Shown: positions 26,087-34,120, counted from the stretch's first letter. The stretch: 64,000 nucleotides of DNA from Thermohalobaculum sp039180675 (GCA_039180675.1 JBCDDC010000020.1:1-64000), one strand, 5' to 3'. Notes: generated by a model not told the origin, from the letters alone. Numbers and translations are program-made.

Positions 26087-26977
26087 TTAGGCTTTGCCAC
26101 GCTCTGCCAGAGCGATCCCACCAAGCACAAGCACCAGCGCCGCGGCGTGATACCAGGCAAAGATCTCACCCAACACCAGAATGGCGAGGATAGGTGCGAA
26201 GACAGGGACAAGATTGATGTAGAGGCCCGCGCGCCCGGGGCCGATCAGATCGACCCCCCTGAGAAAGAACAACTGGCTCAGGCAGGATGGGAATATCGCC
26301 ACATAAAGAGTGATCAACCATCCGGTGAAAGTCGGGAGATACGCGTCCGTCAGAAGCGCCTCGCCAACCGCAAACGGGACCGAGGTTGCGAGCGCGACCA
26401 CTGACATCACGGTGAAGAAGGCGCGCCCCGGAATTGCGGGGCGATTGCGCAACATGACAGTGTAGAAGGAATAGCACGCGCCCGCGATCAGCATGATCCC
26501 GTCTCCGGGATTAATCCCGAGGCTTAGCAGGAGCAGAGGATCGCCCTTCCCCGCGATGACGACGACGCCGGTCAGGGTGACGGCGACGCCAACGATCTGC
26601 AATGGCGTCACTTTGGTCCGGTAGGCGATGAAGGCTCCGATGAGCACCATGACCGGCATCGCCCCTTGCAGAATGCCGATATTGATCGCCGTCGTGCTGT
26701 AGCCCGCCAGGTAAAAGAGCGCGTTGAAGACGGTGAAGCCCGTGGTCGCGATCATGACGAGCCAGCCGAGGCGCGGCCGCAGCTTTGGCCAATGATCGCG
26801 CACCTCGCGCCCGAATAGCAGCCACATAGCCGCTGCAACCAAGAGCCAACGCAGCAGCACCAATTGAAAAGGCTGGATCTCCCCCACAGCCAACCGGCTT
26901 GCGACGGCATTTCCCCCCCAGAAAAGCGCAGTCAGGGTCAGTAGCAGCCAGGGTTGACTGTAGAGCCAACGGATCAT
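26087..26977 (-). CDS. DMT-superfamily (EamA) membrane transporter
   Basis: A 296-residue integral membrane protein with ten predicted helices arranged as two EamA repeats. It carries the features GNAVASRLAVGEIQPF early in the first repeat and PVFAPILAILVLGE in the second. EamA carriers usually export amino acids or small metabolites; the substrate is not readable. It ends 22 bp before the -35 of the rimP promoter and lies 97 bp from the GntR gene on the same strand. Confidence 0.88.
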   Translation of the reverse strand: MIRWLYSQPWLLLTLTALFWGGNAVASRLAVGEIQPFQLVLLRWLLVAAAMWLLFGREVRDHWPKLRPRLGWLVMIATTGFTVFNALFYLAGYSTTAINIGILQGAMPVMVLIGAFIAYRTKVTPLQIVGVAVTLTGVVVIAGKGDPLLLLSLGINPGDGIMLIAGACYSFYTVMLRNRPAIPGRAFFTVMSVVALATSVPFAVGEALLTDAYLPTFTGWLITLYVAIFPSCLSQLFFLRGVDLIGPGRAGLYINLVPVFAPILAILVLGEIFAWYHAAALVLVLGGIALAERGKA

Positions 26978-27074
26978 GGAAACTCCTTCGACCGCCAGCG
27001 CCTAACAGATCCGGGCTGGCTCACAAAGCCCTCAAGCACTTGCGGCAGTGGGAAGGAGTGGAAGATTGCTGCTG

Positions 27075-27794
27075 CTAGCGCAGGGTGACCGACCACGAGT
27101 GGTGTTGTGTGAGACACCGGGTGCAGCGCCATTCGATCGGCCGGCCGGTGAGGTCGCGGGCAACCCGCTCGATCATAAGCAAGGCGGATTTCTCGGGTCG
27201 TCCGAGTGCTGCCGCATCCCGAGCGTTGGCGAGAACGGCAGACAACGCGTCTTCGGTCGTCATCACCGAAAGGCCAAACTTCACCTGATAGAATGGGTAA
27301 AGCGCGTTGGGCAGCGGCCCAATCGAACTCAGCTCTGGCATATCTGCCTGCGCGACCACAATCGTCTCAAGCAGGACCGGCTGATCATCGATAAACCGCT
27401 TGCGCTCGATCCGCCAGACCGGATCGCCCTTCGCCAAACTAAGCTTCTCTGCGACGTCCGCCGAAACGCGATCGCCGTGTATTTCGACTGTTCCTGGGAC
27501 TGGTGTGACCCGGTTTCCATCCCGGTCCGTAAGGCGAAAGAACTGATACTGAGCGCGCTCCTCAGTGTGTTCGGAGACAAAGGTGCCCTTGCCCTGATGT
27601 CGGCGCAGGATCCCATCTGCGACCAGACTGTCGATTGCCTTACGCACAGTGCCCGGACTGACACCTTCAGCTTCGGCCAAGGCGATCTCTGACGGAAGGC
27701 AGGCGCCTGTGGGATAGAAACCCGAGGCAATGCGTTCGATCAGATTTGCGCGGATCTGCGCGTACAGCGGCTGATTAGGACTCGACAACTCCAT
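27075..27794 (-). CDS. GntR-family transcriptional regulator (HutC/UTRA type)
   Basis: A 239-residue regulator. The N-terminal winged-helix domain shows YAQIRANLIERIASGFYPTG, LPSEIALAEAEGVSPGTVRKAID and GILRRHQGKGTFV. The C-terminal part is of the UTRA ligand-binding type (from about residue 85). It is divergent from suyA with a 23-bp inverted repeat between their starts, so it most likely controls the suy operon and itself. The effector is inferred to be sulfolactate or a relative, which is not shown by sequence. Confidence 0.9.
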   Translation of the reverse strand: MELSSPNQPLYAQIRANLIERIASGFYPTGACLPSEIALAEAEGVSPGTVRKAIDSLVADGILRRHQGKGTFVSEHTEERAQYQFFRLTDRDGNRVTPVPGTVEIHGDRVSADVAEKLSLAKGDPVWRIERKRFIDDQPVLLETIVVAQADMPELSSIGPLPNALYPFYQVKFGLSVMTTEDALSAVLANARDAAALGRPEKSALLMIERVARDLTGRPIEWRCTRCLTQHHSWSVTLR

Positions 27795-27809
27795 GGCTGG
27801 AGCGTAAAG

Positions 27810-27832
27810 GTCTTATATCTCTTATACAAGAC
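27810..27832. promoter_or_regulatory. Probable operator for the GntR regulator
   Basis: An inverted repeat of GTCTTATAT and ATACAAGAC (8 of 9 positions symmetric) with a 5-nt centre. It lies 16 bp from the gntR start and 14 bp from the suyA start, within a 52-bp intergenic region. Its AT-rich core (TATAT, TATAC) could overlap the -10 region. This fits the placement expected for a divergent repressor site. Confidence 0.65.
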
Positions 27833-27846
27833 TTGAGGAGACTCCC

Positions 27847-28134
27847 ATGTCGAAACCGCATCTGCTGGTTCACGACGCGGCCGACAATGTCGGCGTCGTG
27901 GTGGTAGAGGGGCTGACAGCCGGCACCGATATGCTGTGCGTGATTACCCACGACAATTCCGATTTCCGCATGACCGCAAGGGCCGATATCCCTATCGGCC
28001 ACAAGGTCGCCCTCAAGGATCTGAGCTCGGGCGACACGATCATCAAATACGGTGAGGACATCGGAAAGATGATCGGCGATGCTGCCACTGGCGAGCATGT
28101 CCACACTCATAATCTGAAGACCAAGCGGTGGTGA
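27847..28134 (+). CDS. suyA: (2R)-sulfolactate sulfo-lyase, small subunit (SuyA; UxaA N-terminal-like)
   Basis: Small subunit of the iron-dependent lyase that cuts (R)-3-sulfolactate to pyruvate and sulfite. The 95-residue protein has the SAF-type fold of UxaA/altronate dehydratase small subunits. The pieces DNVGVVVVEGL, the IPIGHKVAL motif and the tail GEHVHTHNLKTKRW fit SuyA as I recall it from Paracoccus. GAGGAG lies 6 nt before the ATG. Annotation as a sugar-acid dehydratase subunit is the alternative; the large-subunit sequence and the ComC-like gene favour sulfolactate. A cupin gene follows after 1 nt. Confidence 0.85.
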   Translation: MSKPHLLVHDAADNVGVVVVEGLTAGTDMLCVITHDNSDFRMTARADIPIGHKVALKDLSSGDTIIKYGEDIGKMIGDAATGEHVHTHNLKTKRW

Positions 28135-28135
28135 C

Positions 28136-28582
28136 ATGGTCGATCTGATGACCCATGCGCCCGAGCAGGGTGAAGCGAACAGCGCCTTCAACCTCAGGCG
28201 CTGGTTTAGGATCACGCCCGAGCAGTCGGATGGACGCATGGCCGTGTTCGAGGAAGAAATCCCTGCCGGTTCGGGCCCACCGTTGCATGTCCACACGGTC
28301 GAGCATGAGCTGTTTGTCGTTCTGTCCGGCCGCGTTCTCTTCCATCGCGACGGTCATGAGGTCGAGGGCGGCCCCGGCTCCAGCATCTTGATCCCGCCCG
28401 GTGCCGTGCATGCGTTCAAGGGCATCGAGACGTCCCGCGTTCTCGTAACGCTCACACCTGGCCAGGGCATCAACTTTTTCCGCGCCGTGGAGGCAGAGGG
28501 TCTGAGCCCCGCCAACGACATGCCCCGGATCATCGAATTAGGCGCGGAACACGATATCGAATTCAAAGGCCCGCCGCTCTGA
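28136..28582 (+). CDS. Cupin-domain protein inserted between suyA and suyB
   Basis: A 148-residue single cupin with the two motifs. The first is PPLHVHTVEHELFVVLSGRV (His-X-His, then Glu) near residues 50-69. The second is PGAVHAFKG near residue 87. Conserved His and Glu residues should bind a divalent metal. It starts 1 nt after the suyA stop, and suyB follows after 28 nt with its own GGAG site, so all three are one operon. The function is unknown: an enzyme acting on a sulfonate, a metal-handling protein or a sensor are all possible. Confidence 0.85.
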   Translation: MVDLMTHAPEQGEANSAFNLRRWFRITPEQSDGRMAVFEEEIPAGSGPPLHVHTVEHELFVVLSGRVLFHRDGHEVEGGPGSSILIPPGAVHAFKGIETSRVLVTLTPGQGINFFRAVEAEGLSPANDMPRIIELGAEHDIEFKGPPL

Positions 28583-28610
28583 CGCGCGGGATCTAATAAG
28601 GAGACCTCCC

Positions 28611-29792
28611 ATGCCCCTCGATCAGACCAATCTCACCGTCAATGCCTGGCGCCGCGAAAATGGCCGCGTGGGCGTCCGCAACCATGTCGTGATCCTGCCG
28701 GTCGATGACATTTCGAATGCGGCCTGCGAAGCGGTGGCAAACAACATCAAGGGCACGATCGCGCTGCCGCATGCCTATGGCCGGCTGCAATTCGGCGCCG
28801 ACCTCGAACTGCACTTCCGCACGATGATCGGAACAGGCGCGAACCCCAACGTCGCCGCTGTCGTGGTGATCGGGATCGAGCCGGAATGGACCAAGGTGAT
28901 CGCCGACGGTATTCGCGAAACCGGCAAACCCGTCGCCGAATTCTCGATCGAGCAGAACGGCGACATCGCGACCATTGCTTCGGCTTCCTGGAAGGCGAAG
29001 GAGTTCGTCCACTGGGCGTCTGAGCTGCAGCGCGAGGAATGCCCGATGTCGGATCTCTGGATCTCGACTAAATGCGGTGAGTCGGACACCACCACTGGCC
29101 TCTCGTCGTGCCCGACTGTGGGCAATATGTACGATAAGCTGCTGCCGACCGGCATCTACGGCTGTTTCGGCGAAACCTCCGAGATTACCGGTGCCGAGCA
29201 TATCTGCGAGAAGCGCGCGGCAAACCCCGAGGCAGCAAAGGCCTTCATGGATATCTTCCAAGCCTATCAGGATGACGTGATCTTCGCCCACCAGACCGAT
29301 GACCTATCCGACAGTCAGCCAACGAAGGGGAACATCCTAGGCGGCCTCTCGACCATCGAGGAGAAGGCGCTCGGCAACCTCGAAAAAATTGGGCGTACGT
29401 CGACGTACATCGATGCGATGGGTCCGGCGGAGGAGCCGAAGAAGGGCCCCGGCCTCTATTTCATGGATACCTCTTCGGCGGCCGCGGAGTGCGTGACGCT
29501 CATGGCAGCGGGGGGTTACGTGATCCATACCTTCCCGACGGGCCAGGGTAACGTGATCGGCAACCCGATCGTGCCCGTGATCAAGATCTCCGGCAACCCG
29601 CGTACATTGCGCACGATGTCCGAGCATATCGACGTGGATGTAACCGGCGTTTTAACCCGTGAGATGACGATTTCCGAGGCAGGTGACGCCCTGATCGAAA
29701 TGATCCGCCGTACCGCCAACGGCCGCTCGACAGCTGCCGAGGCGCTGGGTCACAAAGAATTCGTCATGACAAAACTCTACCGTTCGGCATAA
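28611..29792 (+). CDS. suyB: (2R)-sulfolactate sulfo-lyase, large subunit (SuyB; UxaA C-terminal-like)
   Basis: Catalytic subunit of the lyase forming pyruvate and sulfite. The 393-residue protein has the family pattern WRRENGRVGVRNHVVILPVDD at the start, then STKCGESDTTTGLSSCP near residue 150, with cysteines expected to bind iron. The segment PTKGNILGGLSTIEEKALGN follows near residue 235, and the end is GHKEFVMTKLYRSA. This agrees closely with my memory of Paracoccus SuyB, more than with altronate or galactarate dehydratases. It is preceded by AAGGAG. A 66-bp gap with hairpins separates it from the ComC-like gene. Confidence 0.88.
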   Translation: MPLDQTNLTVNAWRRENGRVGVRNHVVILPVDDISNAACEAVANNIKGTIALPHAYGRLQFGADLELHFRTMIGTGANPNVAAVVVIGIEPEWTKVIADGIRETGKPVAEFSIEQNGDIATIASASWKAKEFVHWASELQREECPMSDLWISTKCGESDTTTGLSSCPTVGNMYDKLLPTGIYGCFGETSEITGAEHICEKRAANPEAAKAFMDIFQAYQDDVIFAHQTDDLSDSQPTKGNILGGLSTIEEKALGNLEKIGRTSTYIDAMGPAEEPKKGPGLYFMDTSSAAAECVTLMAAGGYVIHTFPTGQGNVIGNPIVPVIKISGNPRTLRTMSEHIDVDVTGVLTREMTISEAGDALIEMIRRTANGRSTAAEALGHKEFVMTKLYRSA

Positions 29793-29800
29793 TTCCGGCG

Positions 29801-29843
29801 GCGTCGTTCTGCCTGATGCAGCGACGCCCCATGCCACCTGGGG
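29801..29843. repeat. Paired hairpins between suyB and comC
   Basis: Two short inverted repeats lie back to back. GCGTCG (29801-29806) pairs with CGACGC (29822-29827). CCCCA (29827-29831) pairs with TGGGG (29839-29843). No T-tract follows on the plus strand, so they look more like mRNA-processing or stabilising elements than a terminator. Confidence 0.45.
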
Positions 29844-29858
29844 TCGAACGGCGACGAT

Positions 29859-30863
29859 ATGACGACGAAACTGCTAACTGTCGATGACGCGCGTGCGCTC
29901 GCGACCGAAGCGTTGATCCGGTGCAATACCGGAGCGCGCCAGGCTGCTTCGGTCGCAAATGCTTTGGTGGAGGCGGAACTTATTGGTCAGGATGGTCATG
30001 GCCTCCGGCGGCTCCTGACCTATGCACCGCAAGCACTCTCCGGCAAAGTGGATGGCCATGCAGTGCCGGAGATGCGCCGCCCGCGCGCGGGAACGATCTC
30101 GATCAACGCCGATTATGGCTTCTCCTACCCTGCAATCGATCTTGCGCTCGAACAGTTGCCGGTTCTGACCAACGCCAACGGCATCGGGATCGCGGGGATC
30201 AGATCATCCCACCATGCAGGCGCGGTCGGGGTGTTTGTCGAAAAGCTGGCGCAGGATGGCCTCGTCGCCCTTATGCTCGTGAACACGCCAGCTGCGATCG
30301 CGCCCTGGAACGGCGGCAAGCCGCTCTATGGGACCAACCCGATCGCCTTTGCAGCGCCGGTGCCCTGGGCGGAGCCATTGGTCATCGACCTCTCGCTGAG
30401 CAAGGTCGCACGCGGCAAGATCATGGCCGCACAGCAAAAGGGCGAGGCAATCCCGGAAGGCTGGGCTCTGGATGCCGAAGGCAACCCGACCACCGAGCCG
30501 GATGCGGCGCTTCAGGGCGGCACCATGCTTCCAGTCGGCGATGCGAAGGGCGCGATGCTCGCCTTGATGGTGGAGATCATCGCAGCGGCTCTCACCGGCT
30601 CCAATTTCGGGTTCGAGGCCACGTCCTTCTTCGACGCTGAGGGCAGCGCGCCGGGCACGGGGCAGGTGATCATCGCGATCGACCCGGGCGGTTTGGGGGC
30701 TCAAGGCCTCGCTCGGATCGGCGTCATGGCCGCTGCTGTCCAGGGCCAGGCATCTGCCCGTCTGCCGGGCCGCCGACGTCAGCAGTTGCGGGCCACCCGG
30801 ATCCTGAACGGCATCGATATCGACGAAAACCTCTACGAAAAAATCTCAGCTCTCGGTCGATAA
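29859..30863 (+). CDS. comC: Malate/L-lactate dehydrogenase-family oxidoreductase, probable (R)-sulfolactate dehydrogenase (ComC)
   Basis: A 334-residue member of the Ldh/malate dehydrogenase-2 fold (not the Rossmann LDH). GIRSSHHAGAVGVFVEKL holds the conserved histidines, and the N-terminal GQDGHGLRRLLTY and the GTNPIAFAAP strand are typical. In Chromohalobacter, ComC reduces sulfopyruvate to (R)-sulfolactate with NADPH, feeding SuyAB. The gene's place just after suyB makes this the best assignment. The partner (S)-sulfolactate dehydrogenase SlcC is not in the window. Other 2-keto acid reductases of this family remain possible. Confidence 0.8.
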   Translation: MTTKLLTVDDARALATEALIRCNTGARQAASVANALVEAELIGQDGHGLRRLLTYAPQALSGKVDGHAVPEMRRPRAGTISINADYGFSYPAIDLALEQLPVLTNANGIGIAGIRSSHHAGAVGVFVEKLAQDGLVALMLVNTPAAIAPWNGGKPLYGTNPIAFAAPVPWAEPLVIDLSLSKVARGKIMAAQQKGEAIPEGWALDAEGNPTTEPDAALQGGTMLPVGDAKGAMLALMVEIIAAALTGSNFGFEATSFFDAEGSAPGTGQVIIAIDPGGLGAQGLARIGVMAAAVQGQASARLPGRRRQQLRATRILNGIDIDENLYEKISALGR

Positions 30864-30976
30864 CCAGCGACGGAAGTCTCAAAGCGGCACGTTTGCACTG
30901 TCAGATCTGATGAGAGATCAAGTTCTCGCATGCCGCGCATAACCCCGTTCCCCCTCCTATGCGCACCTGCGAGTAA

Positions 30977-31014
30977 GTCGGCCGGATGGATGCCCCCACA
31001 ACCCTCCGGCCGAC
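30977..31014. terminator. Strong hairpin after comC
   Basis: A perfect 10-bp stem of GTCGGCCGGA and TCCGGCCGAC with an 18-nt loop, about 115 nt past the comC stop. It has no T-tract on either strand, so intrinsic termination is uncertain, but it is a strong secondary structure. Confidence 0.5.
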
Positions 31015-31021
31015 CTCCTCA

Positions 31022-31049
31022 GAGGGGCTGCGTGTTTCTGCAGCCCCTC
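31022..31049. terminator. Second strong hairpin after comC
   Basis: A perfect 10-bp stem of GAGGGGCTGC and GCAGCCCCTC with an 8-nt loop, 7 nt after the preceding hairpin. Like that one it lacks a T-tract. The two together probably end or stabilise the suy transcript. Confidence 0.5.
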
Positions 31050-31097
31050 GCTCCAACGTTATTTGCAAACGTCGGAAGAAATCCCCACGTCTGAGTA

Positions 31098-31475
31098 ATG
31101 GTCAGACTTGTAGCCCTTGTTGTCCTGCCATTTCTCGTTCCCGTCTTCGCAAGTGCGGAGCCGATTGAGGAGACTCTCCGCGGCGCAGAAACCCGTGCGC
31201 GCCAGGCGGATCGGGCGAATTCCATCACCCAGCAGCGAAATGAGGTTGAGCGGGTCGAGCGGACGCTGCGCAAGCTCAACGCCTCCAGCTCCCCCTTCAT
31301 CGGCGAGAACGGTGGAGAGATCCAGCAACGCAAGGTTCGCGTAAAACGCACGATCACGAGCCTGCCCGATCTGACCACCAGCAGCCGCCGGACCTTCCCC
31401 ACAGGCCTTCAAACGCGGATCTTGGATCTGGAGCCCCGCGAAGTGCAGCTTGGCCTCGAGATCTTCGACGAATAG
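31098..31475 (+). CDS. Possible small secreted protein
   Basis: A 125-residue frame opening with a credible signal peptide, MVRLVALVVLPFLVPVFASA followed by EP (AXA-type cleavage near residue 20). A hydrophilic, Arg- and Glu-rich segment follows with possible coiled-coil character (RNEVERVERTLRKLN). The codon third positions are GC-rich in the middle. Against it, an in-frame stop is only 2 codons upstream of the ATG, and there is no good ribosome-binding site. The opposite strand also has an open frame here (31059-31574), which I judged less likely. No family is recognised. Confidence 0.4.
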   Translation: MVRLVALVVLPFLVPVFASAEPIEETLRGAETRARQADRANSITQQRNEVERVERTLRKLNASSSPFIGENGGEIQQRKVRVKRTITSLPDLTTSSRRTFPTGLQTRILDLEPREVQLGLEIFDE

Positions 31476-31573
31476 GCGCAGCGCCTTGATGTGAACTGTC
31501 GAAATCCCGGTGTTCATTCCGGTCCTGCGCCGGTATGCACGGGAAGAAGCCAGCAGCCTCGAGGGGACCTCCA

Positions 31574-33166
31574 ATGAATGCCGCAGATATCATCGCCCAG
31601 CGTCTCCACGCTGCGGGAGTGCGCCATGCTTTCGGGATCCCGGGCGGGGAGGTACTGACGCTGATAGACGCGCTGGAGCGCGCGGGGATAAGGTTCATCC
31701 TGACCAAACACGAAAACGCCGCTGGCTTCATGGCGGAGGGTGCTTGGCACGCAACCGGCGCGCCCGGCGTCTTGGTCGCGACCGTCGGGCCCGGGATTGC
31801 CAATGCTTTCAACGTGGTTGCAAACGCCGAGCAGGACCGGGTTCCGCTCATCGTTCTCTCAGGCATGGTCGATCCCGCCGAGGCGCTGACCTATACGCAC
31901 CAAGTGTTCGATCATGGCGCCGTATTCGCACGCGTCTGCAAGGCGAGTTTCGTAGCCCCAGACGGCGCGGTCGACGTGCTCGCCGACAAGGCGGCTCGGA
32001 TCGCGATGAGCCCGCGCAAAGGGCCAGTGCATATCGATGTACCGATCGCGGTCGCAGCCGCGGACCAGCCCGCACCGCGGCCGCCCCGGATCACCACGGA
32101 AGGCATGACTGCGCCTAGCGGGGCCGCATTCGAAGCGGCAAAGTCGCGCTTTGCCGCGTCCAAGCGGCCAGTGATCATGGCAGGTCTTGACGTGCTTGAG
32201 GAGCCGGGAAGCCCCGAGGCCGTGCAATCCTTTGCGCAGAAGCATGGGATCCCAGTAGTCACGACCTACAAGGGCAAAGGTATTCTGTCAGAAGACGACC
32301 CGCTCTGCCTCGGCGGCCACGGGCTGAGCCCGAAGGCCGACAAGATCATCCTGCCGATCTTCGAGGAGGCCGATTGCATCCTCTCGCTCGGCTACGACCC
32401 GATCGAGATGCGCACCGGCTGGAGGGAACCTTGGGATCCGGCCAAGGTGGTCGAGTTCTCCCATGCGCCAAACGACCATGACATGCATTTCGCTGCTGAT
32501 GCCTGGGTCTGTTCGATCACAGGCGGTTTGGCGGCGCTCGACGGCGAACCGGCAACGGATTGGGGCGACCGCCCGGCCGAAATTCGGGCGGCCCTGCTCG
32601 AAGCTCTGCGCCCGACGACCGATTGGGGGCCGGATCATGCGATGGCGGAGATGCTGAAGGTTCTGCCTGCGGACGCGCTTTCCTCGGTCGACAGTGGCGC
32701 GCACCGGATCTTGCTGAGCCAACACTTCTTCTGCCGCCAGCCGCGGGCGCTGGTTCAGTCAACGGCGCTCTGCACCATGGGTTGCGCTTTGCCCCTGGCG
32801 CTCGGTCACAAGGTCGCCGATCCTTCGCGCCCAGTGGTTTGCTTCATTGGAGACGCCTGTCTGGAGATGACGATCGGGGAACTGGCAACGGTGCGCGACC
32901 TTGGCCTGCCGATCGTGATCGTGGTCTTCGTCGACAGATCGCTTTCTCTGATCGAACTGAAGCAGCGCCGCTCTGGCATGCAGAATGCAGGGGTTGATTT
33001 TGACCGGACAGACTTCGCGGGTCTCGCGAAGCTATATGGCGGGAACGCCATCACGGTGTCAGGTCCTGGTGAAGCAGCGCCTGCTATGGAAGAGGCGCTT
33101 TCCAATGAACGCTTCACTCTGATCGAGGTCGAAATTCCCCGACGCGCCTATGATGGCCTGATCTGA
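31574..33166 (+). CDS. Thiamine-diphosphate-dependent enzyme, acetolactate synthase-like
   Basis: A 530-residue enzyme of the ThDP superfamily with the usual three domains. The N-terminal Pyr domain has GIPGGEVLTL and the activating Glu47 in TKHENAAGF. The C-terminal PP domain has GDACLEMTIGELATVRDLG, where the classical GDG is GDA and the following Asn positions are changed. It resembles acetolactate synthase large subunits and benzoylformate decarboxylases, but matches neither clearly. The ATG at 31574 follows GAGGGGACCTCCA; an in-frame codon at 31535 is less likely. It may serve sulfopyruvate metabolism next to comC, though no such link is shown. It is convergent with tsaC, stops abutting. 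Confidence 0.85.
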   Translation: MNAADIIAQRLHAAGVRHAFGIPGGEVLTLIDALERAGIRFILTKHENAAGFMAEGAWHATGAPGVLVATVGPGIANAFNVVANAEQDRVPLIVLSGMVDPAEALTYTHQVFDHGAVFARVCKASFVAPDGAVDVLADKAARIAMSPRKGPVHIDVPIAVAAADQPAPRPPRITTEGMTAPSGAAFEAAKSRFAASKRPVIMAGLDVLEEPGSPEAVQSFAQKHGIPVVTTYKGKGILSEDDPLCLGGHGLSPKADKIILPIFEEADCILSLGYDPIEMRTGWREPWDPAKVVEFSHAPNDHDMHFAADAWVCSITGGLAALDGEPATDWGDRPAEIRAALLEALRPTTDWGPDHAMAEMLKVLPADALSSVDSGAHRILLSQHFFCRQPRALVQSTALCTMGCALPLALGHKVADPSRPVVCFIGDACLEMTIGELATVRDLGLPIVIVVFVDRSLSLIELKQRRSGMQNAGVDFDRTDFAGLAKLYGGNAITVSGPGEAAPAMEEALSNERFTLIEVEIPRRAYDGLI

Positions 33167-34120
33167 TCAGCCGCGGGGCGCTGCGGCCCGCCTCAGCCGG
33201 TCATTGATCGCCTGTCCGACGCCGATATCGGGAACCGTCGCCACCGCGATTGGCCGCCCGGTATCGAGCCGGTGAAGCATGCCAAAGAGATTCGCAGCTG
33301 CTTCCCGAAGATCACCCGCTTCCGAAAGATTCGCGCCGCCGTGTTCATCGGGCCCGAAACCGAGCCAGAGCTCGCCCTCTTCCGGGCCGTCGGCGTTCAG
33401 TCTCATGGGAGCAACAGGCGCGTAGTGACTCTCGAGCTGGCCCGGAGCGGTTACCTGACCAGGCCGCAGCACCCTCAACTTCGCGCCGATTGCCTGTTCC
33501 GCTGCCTCAGCCGGCAACCCACCCGGACGGAGGAGGACAGGCGCACCGTCCTCCATACCGATGATTGTCGACTCCAGACCCACCTGGCACGGTCCGGCAT
33601 CGACCACCGCATCGATCTTGCCATCGAGATGAGCAAGAACGTGCTGTGCCGTCGTCGGGCTGATCCGGCCTGATGGGTTTGCCGAAGGCGCCGCAACGGG
33701 GCCATCGAAAGCGGACAGAATGGCCTGCGCAACCCCATGTGCCGGCACCCGGACTGCCAAGGTCGTCAGCCCTGCGGTGACCAGATCGGACAACGGGCCC
33801 GGCTTTCGCGGGGCGACCAAAGTCAAAGGTCCCGGCCAGAACGCTTGCGCCAGATCCCGAAGCGGCCCTGCTACCTCGGCGTATTCATCCGCAGCTTCCA
33901 GCGATGGAAGGTGGACGATCAGGGGGTTGAAGGTGGGCCGTCCTTTTGTCTCGTAAATCGCTGCGACAGCGCGGCCGTCACAAGCATTGGCCCCCAGGCC
34001 ATAGACCGTCTCGGTTGGGAACGCGACCAGTCCGCCGTCGCCGAGGATCGCGGCAGCCAGGTGAAGACCTCTTTCGTCCGGCGGTAAAACCCGGGTCATC
34101 ATCAGTGCGACATCATCCAA
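33167..34120 (-). CDS. tsaC: L-threonylcarbamoyladenylate synthase (Sua5/YciO/YrdC family)
   Basis: Makes threonylcarbamoyl-AMP for the t6A modification of ANN-decoding tRNAs. The 317 residues combine the YrdC domain (FPTETVYGLGAN near residue 35, KGRPTFNPLIVH near 59, AVRVPAHGVAQ and APSANPSGRISPT near 140) with a C-terminal Sua5 domain (after about residue 210, including SHYAPVAPMRL). That makes it Sua5-like rather than a short TsaC. The start at 34120 is uncertain; Met7 or Met8 are alternatives. Its stop abuts that of the ThDP enzyme. Confidence 0.92.
   Translation of the reverse strand: MDDVALMMTRVLPPDERGLHLAAAILGDGGLVAFPTETVYGLGANACDGRAVAAIYETKGRPTFNPLIVHLPSLEAADEYAEVAGPLRDLAQAFWPGPLTLVAPRKPGPLSDLVTAGLTTLAVRVPAHGVAQAILSAFDGPVAAPSANPSGRISPTTAQHVLAHLDGKIDAVVDAGPCQVGLESTIIGMEDGAPVLLRPGGLPAEAAEQAIGAKLRVLRPGQVTAPGQLESHYAPVAPMRLNADGPEEGELWLGFGPDEHGGANLSEAGDLREAAANLFGMLHRLDTGRPIAVATVPDIGVGQAINDRLRRAAAPRG

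Noticed and set aside
31059..31574. 171-residue minus-strand frame over the possible secreted protein
   Set aside because: Its C-terminal KSDHYSD-like hydrophilic part is the antisense of a signal-peptide-like stretch, and no start site or domain supports it; kept only as a finding.
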